NCBI GenBank assembly: GCA_903928915.1
Contig: CAIYSL010000043.1
Location: 1-64,000, forward strand
Length of the DNA: 64,000 bases
Direction: 5' to 3'
Source of the DNA: an uncultured Syntrophobacterales bacterium
GTDB lineage: Bacteria; Desulfobacterota; Syntrophia; Syntrophales; UBA5619
In this document: positions 8,789 to 16,963 of the stretch, one piece after another
Layout of the letters: each line of letters begins with the position of its first letter
Position numbering within the stretch: the first letter of the stretch is position 1
Position numbers and translations under genes: made by a program
The notes under the pieces: generated by a model
What the model saw: the letters and a program-made list of their open reading frames with translations, nothing else
What the model was told of the DNA's origin: nothing
Databases searched by the model: none

Positions 8789-9214
8789 TCAGATCAGCAG
8801 TCCTTCGGGAAACCAGATGAACAGGAGGGTCTGGAAGGCCACGTACAGCAGCGCGACCCAGCCCAGGGCGATCAGAAACCCCTTCAGCCGGGCGGTCCGT
8901 TCGAAGACCAGGATGTAGGCGAAGACCGTCAGAAAGGTGGTGACGAAGAACCCGACGAAGGGAAACAGGGCGACGTATCCCACCATGAAGGCGGCGGTGA
9001 TCAGCTTCGGCCGGGTGAGAAAGGCCGTCACCTTGATCTTCCCCAGGTCCCCGGGCCGGATGAACAGCAGGATGCACAGCAGAAACAGCACCGCCAGCAG
9101 GAACCGGGGAAAGGCGACGACCTCCGGCGGGTAGAAGAAGCTGTACCCGAAGAACAGCGCCACCACGGCCATGAATACCAGCGAAACCTTCCGGTTGACG
9201 TTGATAGGGAACAT
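8789..9214 (-). CDS. tctB: Tripartite tricarboxylate transporter, small membrane subunit TctB
   Basis: A 141-residue protein with four hydrophobic segments, the size and layout of TctB small subunits. The start is the ATG at 9214 behind GGAGGTG; a longer in-frame extension to 9334 overlaps the intergenic spacer and lacks a ribosome site. It stands 23 bases before tctA. TctB sequences are poorly conserved, so the call rests on hydrophobicity, size and the invariant partnership with TctA. Confidence 0.87.
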   Translation of the reverse strand: MFPINVNRKVSLVFMAVVALFFGYSFFYPPEVVAFPRFLLAVLFLLCILLFIRPGDLGKIKVTAFLTRPKLITAAFMVGYVALFPFVGFFVTTFLTVFAYILVFERTARLKGFLIALGWVALLYVAFQTLLFIWFPEGLLI

Positions 9215-9287
9215 CCGACTCACCTCCAACGGTTCCGATGAACACTGCGGGGGCTCCCCGAACGATCGGGGGTGCGTACCGTCTGCA

Positions 9288-10262
9288 TTATCCGCGGGCA
9301 AATTTCTGGAAGGTGTGGGTGCCTTCCCGGACACCGAATTTCGCCACGCCGAAGGTCCAGGTCACCTCGCCCACGTACAGGTCCCCGCGGGAGTCGACAC
9401 AGATCGTGTGCGGGGAGACGAAGTTGCCCGGGGCCTCGCGGTCGGCGCTGCACCAGTGCAGGAGCACGTTCCCCGCCAGGTCCAGGACCCGCACGCCGCC
9501 GGGGAGGTCGTACTTGATCTTGCCGTTGGTGAAGGACTCCTGGCCGGGGCGCCACCAGAGCTCCGAGACGTACACCCGCCCCTCCCGGTCAAAGGAGATG
9601 TCCGTGGGTCGCTGGACATGGGTCCACATCTCCAGGGGCTTTCCGTCGCGGCTGTAGATGTGGATCCGGTCGTTCTCACGGTCGGTCACGAACACGCGGT
9701 CGTCCGGCGAGATCCCGATCCCGTGGGGCAGGCGGAACTGCCCGGGCCCCGATCCCGGCTCTCCCCAGGACTGGATCAGCTTGCCGTCGGGGGTGAACCG
9801 GTGCACCCGGGCGTTGCCGTACCCGTCGGAGACGTAGATCTCCCCGTCGGGGGCGACGGCGGCGTCGGTCGGCCGGTGGAAGGGCAACCCGCCGCGCAGG
9901 ACGCTGCCGTGGGTCTTGCCGTCGTACCCCGTATCCGAGGGCTGGCCCGAGACGCCGATCATCATCACCTGTTTCCCCTCGGGGGTAAACTTGCGAACCG
10001 TGTGGTCGCCGTCGTCGACGCAGTACACCATGTCGTCCGGCCCGATGCAGACCCCGTGGGTGCGCTGGGTGAAGATCCCCTCGCCCCAGGAGCGGAGGAA
10101 ATTTCCGTCCCGGTCGTAGACGATCAGCCGGGCGTCCTGCCGGGTCATCAGGTACACATTGTCCTGGGAATCGACCGCGACCCCGTCCACGTCCTTGTGG
10201 ACGTATCCGGCCGGCAGCTTCTCCCACCCTTCAATCACGGTGAACTTCGGTGCGCTTGGCAT
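9288..10262 (-). CDS. NHL-repeat beta-propeller protein
   Basis: A 324-residue six-bladed beta-propeller protein made of NHL-like repeats, each with the pattern GxxVDxxDNVYL or GIxISPDDRVFV. Relatives include peptidyl-alpha-hydroxyglycine amidating-lyase-like and SMP-30-like proteins. I see no signal peptide, so it is probably cytoplasmic, unlike most NHL sensors. The start is the ATG at 10262 with GAGGAGAGG upstream; the frame upstream is not similar to any family. It sits between iclR and tctB in the catabolic operon. It could be a lactonase- or lyase-type enzyme for a pathway intermediate. The function is not assignable. Confidence 0.75.
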   Translation of the reverse strand: MPSAPKFTVIEGWEKLPAGYVHKDVDGVAVDSQDNVYLMTRQDARLIVYDRDGNFLRSWGEGIFTQRTHGVCIGPDDMVYCVDDGDHTVRKFTPEGKQVMMIGVSGQPSDTGYDGKTHGSVLRGGLPFHRPTDAAVAPDGEIYVSDGYGNARVHRFTPDGKLIQSWGEPGSGPGQFRLPHGIGISPDDRVFVTDRENDRIHIYSRDGKPLEMWTHVQRPTDISFDREGRVYVSELWWRPGQESFTNGKIKYDLPGGVRVLDLAGNVLLHWCSADREAPGNFVSPHTICVDSRGDLYVGEVTWTFGVAKFGVREGTHTFQKFARG

Positions 10263-10315
10263 GGTCAACCACCTCTCCTCTTTTCTTTTTTCCGGGGAAG
10301 CCGCCGTGCGGGCGG

Positions 10316-11122
10316 CTATCGCCGGTTCGGTATCCGTTCCTTCCGCCCGGCTGAGCCGCCGTTGTACCGCTCCGAAATCATCCGGGCCGCGTCCCGCACG
10401 GCGATCGACAGCCGTTCGATCTTTCCCCCGGTCATGCGCTCCGTGGCCCCGGCCAGGGACACGGCGGCGACCGTTCTGCCATCGGCGTCGATGACCGGAG
10501 CGGCGACGGCTACGATCCCGAGCATGCGCTCTCCCTGGGAGACGGTGTACCCTTGTCGCCGGATGGCATCGAGCTCGGCGAGGAGCTCCTTGCGGGCCAG
10601 CGGCTTCCCGCTGACCAGGCGCATCTCCCCCAGTTCGTCGAGCATCTGCTTGAGTTCCTGCTCCGGCATCGCCGCCGCCAGGACTTTGCCCGCCCCCACA
10701 TGGAGCGGCAGCCGTTCGCCGATGGGGAGCGAGAACCGCAGGGGGCGGAGCCCCTCGATCCGTTGCACCAAGACCCGTTCGAACCCCATCCGGACGAACA
10801 GCGAGGCCGTCTCTTCCGAGGTTTGGACCAGCTCCTGCAGGACCGGCAAGGCAACCCGGATCAGATCGTTGCCGAATACGTAGGCGTGGGCAAGGGGAAG
10901 CACGGCCGCGCCGAGCAGGTAGCGTCCCTGCCGCTTTTCGGCGAGCCCGTACCGTTCGAGTACCGACAGGATCCTCAGGACCGTCGCCTTCGAGAGCTGG
11001 CTCGACCGGCCGAGATCGGTTACGCTGATCGGGCAGCTCGAATCTTCCAGGATGGAAAGGATGTGAAGCGCCCGTTCCAGCGAGCGCATGGGGCTCGATT
11101 CCCGCTCCGTGATGTCGTGCAT
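10316..11122 (-). CDS. IclR-family transcriptional regulator
   Basis: A 268-residue regulator with an N-terminal winged helix-turn-helix (about 12-70; recognition part near SKATVLRILSVLERYGL, 44-60) and the IclR effector domain (about 80-255), including ASLFVRMGFERVLVQ and the GIVAVAAPVID segment. The start is taken as the ATG at 11122. An in-frame GTG seven codons upstream has no ribosome site and lies inside the putative operator. It is the first gene of the long minus-strand catabolic operon, so autoregulation is likely. IclR proteins bind small acids, so the effector may be the transported substrate or a product. Confidence 0.9.
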   Translation of the reverse strand: MHDITERESSPMRSLERALHILSILEDSSCPISVTDLGRSSQLSKATVLRILSVLERYGLAEKRQGRYLLGAAVLPLAHAYVFGNDLIRVALPVLQELVQTSEETASLFVRMGFERVLVQRIEGLRPLRFSLPIGERLPLHVGAGKVLAAAMPEQELKQMLDELGEMRLVSGKPLARKELLAELDAIRRQGYTVSQGERMLGIVAVAAPVIDADGRTVAAVSLAGATERMTGGKIERLSIAVRDAARMISERYNGGSAGRKERIPNRR

Positions 11123-11137
11123 CGGCGGCCTCGCAAG

Positions 11138-11198
11138 GTTCACTGTATGAAATATTGTTTTGCTCTGTACGATAAAGCAGGATCTCGAGGTTTGTCAA
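11138..11198 (-). promoter_or_regulatory. Minus-strand sigma70-type promoter and IclR-type operator for the iclR operon
   Basis: Read on the minus strand: TTGACA (11193-11198), 17 bases, then TTATCG (11170-11175; TTTATC with 16). Downstream, 11143-11168 holds an AT-rich imperfect palindrome, GCAAAACAATATTTCAT on the minus strand, in the size range of IclR operators. It covers the initiation region, a position suited to repression. Nearly the same block recurs at 31079-31140. Which protein binds is inference from its place beside iclR. Confidence 0.65.
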
Positions 11199-11225
11199 GG
11201 GAAAAGAGACGAATAGCCATTTCCC

Positions 11226-11254
11226 TTGACAGCCCCGCGGTGTTGGGATAAGCG
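11226..11254 (+). promoter_or_regulatory. Possible plus-strand promoter for the enolase-superfamily gene
   Basis: TTGACA at 11226-11231, then a 17-base spacer and TAAGCG (11249-11254). The -35 is perfect and the -10 poor. It lies about 90 bases before the enolase-superfamily start, divergent from the iclR promoter, so both directions could respond to the shared operator. Confidence 0.35.
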
Positions 11255-11344
11255 ACGGCAGAAGGCCGTCTGCCCCACCGAGGCGGCAAGTCCCGCCGGC
11301 GGGGGGCGCAGAATCCGCCGTCCGCTTCAGTGAGGTCCCCCGCC

Positions 11345-12436
11345 ATGAGGATCACCGACATCCGGACCGTCCAGCTCACCCGGCGGTTTTCCCACCCGCA
11401 GCGCAATTCCTGCGACATCCGCACCGAACGCCGCTTCACCTTCGTCCTGGTCGACACCGATGCCGGGTTCACGGGCATCGGCGAGGCATCGGGGAACCAG
11501 AACCTGATCGCGCCGATCATCGCGGCGCATTACCGGAACCGGGCCGTAGGGCTCGACCCGACCGACAGCGAGGGGCTCTGGCGGAAGCTGTATGCCGGCG
11601 GGGCCTTCTGGGAGATCGGCGGATCGCCCGTCTGCGCCCTGAGCGCCATCGAGGTCGCCTGCTGGGACATCCGCGGGAAGGCCGCGGGGGTTCCCGTCTC
11701 GCAGGTGCTCGGCGGGGCGAAGCGCGACTGGATCGACGCCTACGCCAGCGACCTCCACTGGGACGAGCCCGCCTCCATGGCCGATCTGGCCCGGCGGTAC
11801 GTCGATCAGGGATTCCGCTGGATGAAGACCCACATCGGTGCCGAGTACGACCGGGACCTCCTCCGGCTGGAGGCGATCCGCCGGGCGATCGGACCCGACA
11901 TCGGGCTGATGATCGACATCAACACCGTCTACGACCGCCAGACTGCGCGGGAGCAGGGGCTCCGGCAGGCGGCCTTCGATCCCTTCTGGTTCGAGGAGCC
12001 GATCGCCCCGGCCGACTACGCGGGGCACGCCTGGCTGAAGGAGCGGCTGCCGATGCCGATCGCCGCCGGGGAGAACCTCTACACCCTCTCCGGGTTCGAG
12101 CCCCTTCTCGCCTGCGGCGGGTGCGACTACGTCATGCCGGACCTCCTCAGGTGCGGGGGGATCGGGCAGGGCCGGCTGATCTGCGATGCCGCCGAGTCCG
12201 CGGGCGCCACGGCGACCCCCCACAACTACTCCGGCGGGGTGGGGCTGGCGGCCACCCTGCACCTGATGGCGGCGCTCCCCGCGACCCGCCTCCTGGAGTT
12301 CGACCCCACCGGGACCGCAATCTACGAGGAGCTGTTCGTCGAACCGCTCACCGTCAAGGACGGCCGCGTCCGCGTCCCCACCGCCCCCGGGCTCGGCGTG
12401 GCACTCACCGACGAGATCATCGCCCGGTACCGGTAA
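11345..12436 (+). CDS. Mandelate racemase/muconate lactonizing enzyme family protein (KxH type)
   Basis: A 363-residue enolase-superfamily enzyme with an N-terminal capping domain and a TIM barrel. The Mg ligands are visible: Asp191, Glu217 and Glu243. The acid/base groups are Lys161 and His163 on one face (KTH) and His293 (TPHN) on the other, the pattern of mandelate-racemase-subgroup acid-sugar dehydratases. It would abstract the alpha proton of a hydroxy carboxylate and either epimerise or dehydrate it. The start is the ATG at 11345 with GAGG upstream. It diverges from iclR, which often marks a shared regulon. The substrate is unknown. Confidence 0.87.
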   Translation: MRITDIRTVQLTRRFSHPQRNSCDIRTERRFTFVLVDTDAGFTGIGEASGNQNLIAPIIAAHYRNRAVGLDPTDSEGLWRKLYAGGAFWEIGGSPVCALSAIEVACWDIRGKAAGVPVSQVLGGAKRDWIDAYASDLHWDEPASMADLARRYVDQGFRWMKTHIGAEYDRDLLRLEAIRRAIGPDIGLMIDINTVYDRQTAREQGLRQAAFDPFWFEEPIAPADYAGHAWLKERLPMPIAAGENLYTLSGFEPLLACGGCDYVMPDLLRCGGIGQGRLICDAAESAGATATPHNYSGGVGLAATLHLMAALPATRLLEFDPTGTAIYEELFVEPLTVKDGRVRVPTAPGLGVALTDEIIARYR

Positions 12437-12458
12437 CGACTACTGCCGCTCTGCCTTC

Positions 12459-12475
12459 CCGCGGGCATCCCGCGG
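12459..12475 (+). terminator. Strong hairpin between the enolase-like and CLCA-like genes
   Basis: CCGCGGG, a three-base loop, then CCCGCGG: a perfect 7-bp GC stem 22 bases after the enolase-like stop. No T-run follows, so it is at best a weak or Rho-assisted terminator, or an mRNA-stability hairpin. Confidence 0.3.
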
Positions 12476-12506
12476 AGACAGAGAAAAACTTTCACGGAGG
12501 TCCCTC

Positions 12507-15320
12507 ATGAACAGGATCAGCACCGGAATCGGCGTTCTGTTTCTCACCGCGCTCATCATGGCCGGCCTCCCCTCACGGGCGCTGTCGGGCAGCGGGATCA
12601 TCATCGACAAGGGAAACGGCCGCGCGGTGAACCTCACCGTCTACTTCGACGACAAGGGCCAGGACCAGCAGCAGTGGATAGCCAACTTCCAGGAGACCCA
12701 CAAGATGCTCTGGACCGCCACCCGCGGCCTGCTCAGGCTCGGCGAGGTCCGTCTGGGCACCGACCCGAGCGTCAAGGGGCGGGCGGACATCCGGATCGAC
12801 AAGGTCGGACACGCCGCCGTCTCCCAGCCCGATGATCGGGAGCGCACCTCGCTGGGAACGGGTGACGTTCTTTACCTCTTCGAAGAGGACTTGAAGCACC
12901 CCATCATCACTGTCCATGAACTGGGGCATTACCTCTTCTGCCTTTCCGACGAATACAAGAGCGACGTCTGGGCGATCCAAAACGGCGCCGCCCAGGTTGT
13001 GGTCAAGGGAGACGAGCAGAGTTCCTGGTGCTCGGTGGAGCGGGCCTCGCCCCGCGAATCGACGGTAAACGCCCATCATTCGTGCGTCATGTATGACAAC
13101 GACACCCCGAAGGTCTATTACCTGTTCTGCGCCGAAGAGCACCTCAAACGGAACGACCTGGCCGACGGCCGTTGGGCGGTCACCCGCCAACAGCGCGACA
13201 ACAAGATGTCCTGCCTGAACACGATCGCCACCTCCCTGGGAATCAAGACGCTCCCGCCGCTGCAGACCGGCAACCCGCCGGATGAACCCGCGATCATCAC
13301 GCTGAAGCCCGAAAAAAGAGTAGGGATGCTCATCCAGGCCGGCCTGCCGGGGACAGCGTTGCAGAAGGCCAAGAATGTTGCCGCAGAGACGGTGAAGCGG
13401 CTGCGCCTGCCCGGTGCCGGGCGCAATGGGGATTCGGTAGGGGTGGCGACGTTCGCCGCGACCGTCGGGGTGATCCAGGAATGGAAGACACTGGGAACCC
13501 AGGCCGACATCGACGACACGGTGAGCCGCATCAACGGCATCACGGCGACCGCCGGTCCTGCAGACGTGGAAGCAGCGCTTCGTGCGGAGATGAACTCGAT
13601 CATCGGCGGGGGTTATCCCTATGCCACGAAATCCATCCTGCTGTTCACCAACACCTCCGGAACGGTCAGTCAAACGTTGATCAACGAGCTGCGCCGGAAT
13701 GACGTCGTGGTCGACGTCGTCTCCGATAACAGCGCCCTGAAGGGGCTGACCGTCCAGACAGGGGGCGACTTCACGTTGCTGAACGGTCCAGGCGAACCCG
13801 ACAGGGTTACCCTCGCATTGCGGGATGCGGATGACGACGAGGACGATGAGGAGAGCGACGGTACGGCGGCAACGGCGATCACGGGCGGGTACCTGATCGC
13901 CCGCTTCGCAGGGACGCTCCAGCCCGGCCAGCCCGTAAGTCACTCGCTTCCGGTGGATACGCTCAATGATGGGATAACCGTCGACTTCAGCAGCAGCGGC
14001 GGCGGCCCCCTCACGTTGGTCCTGAGAAACCCCGCAGGGGCCGCCATCGACCTCGACAACCCGCCCGCCGACGTACAGGTGCAGCGGACCGCTGCGCAGG
14101 TGCTGGTGCGCGTCGAGGAGCCGGATCCGGGAGCGTGGACGGCGCAGGTGGGCGGAGCGGCGGCCGCCGCATACACGCTCCTGCTGAGCGGGACCGGGGA
14201 CGCGATGGGCGAGGCCGACCTCCCCGGCCTGCCCGTGAAATTTCCGGCGGCGACACGGCTGTATCTGACGGTGGAGAACGGAATGGTCGTGACGGGCTGC
14301 CAGGTGCAGGCCGTCGTCACCCGCCCCGACGCAACGAAAGTCACCGTCCCTCTCTACGACGACGGCAACCTCGCGTTCCACGGCGACGCGCAGGCGGATG
14401 ACGGCGTCTACACCACCTTCTTCACCCAGTATGCGGGCTCCGGCGTCTACCGGGTCGCCTTTCGCATCAACAATGCGACCGGTCAGTACAGCACCGCCCT
14501 CGCCGGGGCCGATCTCCTCCCGGGCGATCCCCGGCCGGGTCCGGTCGGCCCCGCCCCGCCCTTCCAGCGCATCGTGTACGACTCATTTTCCCTGGAAGGC
14601 GCCCCCGCCGGAGGGGGCATGGCTCTGCTCGCACCGGGCGATCTGACCCTCCGGAGCGCCACCCCCGGTCAGGTCACGCTCTCCTGGACCGACACCAACG
14701 CGGGCCGGTCACAGACCGTCGTCCAGCGCGATTCGGGAACCCCGGAGGGTTACCGGGAAATCGCCGTGGTCGGCACCGAGCGGACTCAGTACCTCGACAT
14801 CCAGGCCGGGACGGCCGGCCAAGTCTCCTATCGGCTTCTGGCGCGCACGGCGGCCGGTGATTCGGAGACCGGCCGCCCCGAGGAGATCGACGCCGAAAAG
14901 GTCGCCTCTGCATTGACGGCCGGCGGTTCAAATTCCCGCTGCTTTATCGCTACGGCGGCCTACGGCTCCTCCCTGGAGCCCCACGTTCAGATACTGCGCG
15001 AATTCCGGGATCGAACGCTGACGCGCTCCATCCTGGGACGCTGGTTTATCGGCTTCTACGACCGCACCTCTCCGCCTGTTGCCGACTACCTTATCGGCCA
15101 CCCGTGGGCGCGGCTGCCGATCCGGATGGTGCTGACCCCGATCGTGTATCTGATCGAGTACCCGGCACTGGTTACCCCGGGCGTTGCGGTTCTGGTCGTT
15201 CTGGCCTGCTGGCTGATCCAGCGCCGCAGGCTTCGGAACGGCGACGAAGGATGCTGCGGCGAGGCGCCACGGGGACAGATCCCAAACGGCACGCCGGAAA
15301 TACCGGGCAAAGGACGGTAA
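12507..15320 (+). CDS. CLCA-like exported protein: HExxH metalloprotease motif, degenerate VWA domain, CFI-box C terminus
   Basis: 937 residues. N-terminal signal peptide (about 1-28). A zinc-protease motif HELGH starts at His137 and is followed by YLFCLSDEY, which aligns with the HExxHxxxGxxDEY arrangement of animal and bacterial CLCA proteins. Residues about 270-430 form a von Willebrand A fold, but the metal-binding DxSxS is missing (IQAGLPG stands in its place). An acidic linker (about 440-452) leads to beta-sandwich domains and an FN3-like domain near 700-790. The C terminus begins CFIATAAYGSS at Cys812 (CFI-box type), with a hydrophobic segment near 880-900 and then Arg-rich residues. 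It is probably anchored and faces outward. GGAGG precedes the ATG. The M28 peptidase gene follows after 2 bases. Confidence 0.8.
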   Translation: MNRISTGIGVLFLTALIMAGLPSRALSGSGIIIDKGNGRAVNLTVYFDDKGQDQQQWIANFQETHKMLWTATRGLLRLGEVRLGTDPSVKGRADIRIDKVGHAAVSQPDDRERTSLGTGDVLYLFEEDLKHPIITVHELGHYLFCLSDEYKSDVWAIQNGAAQVVVKGDEQSSWCSVERASPRESTVNAHHSCVMYDNDTPKVYYLFCAEEHLKRNDLADGRWAVTRQQRDNKMSCLNTIATSLGIKTLPPLQTGNPPDEPAIITLKPEKRVGMLIQAGLPGTALQKAKNVAAETVKRLRLPGAGRNGDSVGVATFAATVGVIQEWKTLGTQADIDDTVSRINGITATAGPADVEAALRAEMNSIIGGGYPYATKSILLFTNTSGTVSQTLINELRRNDVVVDVVSDNSALKGLTVQTGGDFTLLNGPGEPDRVTLALRDADDDEDDEESDGTAATAITGGYLIARFAGTLQPGQPVSHSLPVDTLNDGITVDFSSSGGGPLTLVLRNPAGAAIDLDNPPADVQVQRTAAQVLVRVEEPDPGAWTAQVGGAAAAAYTLLLSGTGDAMGEADLPGLPVKFPAATRLYLTVENGMVVTGCQVQAVVTRPDATKVTVPLYDDGNLAFHGDAQADDGVYTTFFTQYAGSGVYRVAFRINNATGQYSTALAGADLLPGDPRPGPVGPAPPFQRIVYDSFSLEGAPAGGGMALLAPGDLTLRSATPGQVTLSWTDTNAGRSQTVVQRDSGTPEGYREIAVVGTERTQYLDIQAGTAGQVSYRLLARTAAGDSETGRPEEIDAEKVASALTAGGSNSRCFIATAAYGSSLEPHVQILREFRDRTLTRSILGRWFIGFYDRTSPPVADYLIGHPWARLPIRMVLTPIVYLIEYPALVTPGVAVLVVLACWLIQRRRLRNGDEGCCGEAPRGQIPNGTPEIPGKGR

Positions 15321-15322
15321 CC

Positions 15323-16879
15323 ATGAATGCTCTGAAACGAACCGATCTGCTGAAATCGAACGTTCGGATGGAACTCGGACTCGCGCTACTGCTCATCCTG
15401 TCGTGCCTGTCGGTTATCTCTTCCGTGGGCTGCAGCACTGGTTCCGCAGCGGGAGAACCAAAGGTCCTTGCCCGGGTGGAGGTTCCGGGGTATCTCGAGG
15501 AGCTGAACCTGCCCGTCTATGCGGACATTGAAGATGCAGAAGAAACGTACTACGCCCTCGTCATTGCCACCAAGACGCAGTTGGACAACGCCGGAGTGGC
15601 CTACCGCATCATCGATGAATACGTACCGGGGACGCGCTACCTCATCGCCCGGGAGGAGGTCGAAGGCGCCCGCACGGAGGCCGCCGGATTGGTCAATGTC
15701 CTGTACGATGACGGAGAGCATATCGTCGTGCGGTACAAAGTTGAGTTGTCTGAACTTCTCCCCGAAATCGGGTTTGACATCAACTTTATGAGTCAATACC
15801 CGATATGGTCCGGTGCGCCCAATCCCCGTACGATGGACAAAGCGAGCCGTTCCGCTGCGGCCGTTTCCTTCGTAAAAAACAGTAAGGTGGAGGCAATGCT
15901 CAAGGCCGTGGCCCAGGAGGATGTCGAGTTGGCCACGCAATATCTGAGCGGTGAGAAGGATGTACAGGTCGATAGGAAGATGGTTACGATCTCCTCCCGC
16001 CATACCTACCGAGAGGGCACGAAGGTAAAGGAGGCCACGCAATACGTCTACGACCAGCTGGACGCCATGAAACTCTCCCCCTCCTTTGCTGAATGGACCG
16101 TCGAGTACGGGGAGGGGACCCTCAGCAACCGCAATGTGATCGGCGAGATCAAGGGGCAGACAACCCCGGAGGAGATCGTCATCCTCATCGCGCACCTCGA
16201 CACCGTCTCGAGCATGAAGGACGGGAATGAGCCGGGCGCTGACGACAATGCGAGCGGCTGCGTGGGCCTGTTGACCGCTGCCAGGATCATGTCGTCGCTG
16301 ACCGACGAACCACAGCCCAAGAGGGTCTACAATTTCAAACGCACCATCAGGTTTGTGTTCACCACCGGCGAGGAACAGTCGCTCTACGGCGGTACGGCAT
16401 ACGCAAAGGCCGTGTATGAAGCGGGGCAGAAGATCGTCGCCGTGTTGAACCTCGACATGATCGGCTTCAGCGAGATAAAGGATCCTCCCGTCAAACCGAA
16501 GCAACAGATAAAGATCAGGAATAAGAAATTTAAGACGGCCTACGAGAAGGACTTGCCCGTCGCCCAGACTTACCTCGATGTGGTTACTGCCTATGGGATG
16601 GATCAGGTCTTCGAGGCCGTGCTCACTCCTGACGGCGAGGCGTGCAGCGACCATGCGCCATTCTGGACAGTCTGCAAGGAAGCAGACCCGACCTCGCAGT
16701 GCTATTCCGCCGCCTGGGCCATAGAATACGCGGAGGACGGATTCATCAACCCCAAGATGCACAGTGCGGACGACAGGCTCAAGCTCAACAACAAGTACCA
16801 TATGAACCTGCCCTATTACACGGCGGTCGTGAAGGCCGCCCTGGGCACTGCGGCACACCTGGCCCAGCCCGTGAATTGA
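15323..16879 (+). CDS. M28-family zinc metallopeptidase, probable lipoprotein
   Basis: 518 residues. A long hydrophobic N-terminal segment (about 18-34) ends at VGCS, so a lipid-anchored cysteine near residue 35 is possible although the lipobox is imperfect. The C-terminal 240 residues are an M28 aminopeptidase domain with all expected zinc and catalytic groups: His291 and Asp293 (AHLDT), Asp in GADDNASG, the Glu pair in TGEEQSLYGG, Asp in LNLDMIG and His in SDHAPFW. The first 200 residues have no clear family. It starts 2 bases after the CLCA-like gene, so the two are surely co-expressed and may act together outside the cell. A terminator follows. Confidence 0.85.
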   Translation: MNALKRTDLLKSNVRMELGLALLLILSCLSVISSVGCSTGSAAGEPKVLARVEVPGYLEELNLPVYADIEDAEETYYALVIATKTQLDNAGVAYRIIDEYVPGTRYLIAREEVEGARTEAAGLVNVLYDDGEHIVVRYKVELSELLPEIGFDINFMSQYPIWSGAPNPRTMDKASRSAAAVSFVKNSKVEAMLKAVAQEDVELATQYLSGEKDVQVDRKMVTISSRHTYREGTKVKEATQYVYDQLDAMKLSPSFAEWTVEYGEGTLSNRNVIGEIKGQTTPEEIVILIAHLDTVSSMKDGNEPGADDNASGCVGLLTAARIMSSLTDEPQPKRVYNFKRTIRFVFTTGEEQSLYGGTAYAKAVYEAGQKIVAVLNLDMIGFSEIKDPPVKPKQQIKIRNKKFKTAYEKDLPVAQTYLDVVTAYGMDQVFEAVLTPDGEACSDHAPFWTVCKEADPTSQCYSAAWAIEYAEDGFINPKMHSADDRLKLNNKYHMNLPYYTAVVKAALGTAAHLAQPVN

Positions 16880-16903
16880 TCCTGTCCCGGGATGGTCGAA
16901 GGA

Positions 16904-16944
16904 GAAAACGGGGGGCAACGCATCGGCGTCGCACCCCCGTTTTC
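16904..16944. terminator. Bidirectional intrinsic terminator
   Basis: GAAAACGGGGG (from 16904) pairs with CCCCCGTTTTC (16934-16944) around an 18-19-base loop. The flanking A and T runs lie within the stem, so it works in both directions. It separates the plus-strand M28 gene from the convergent minus-strand Bug receptor gene. Confidence 0.8.
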
Positions 16945-16963
16945 GGAGTATCGGACGATGAAT

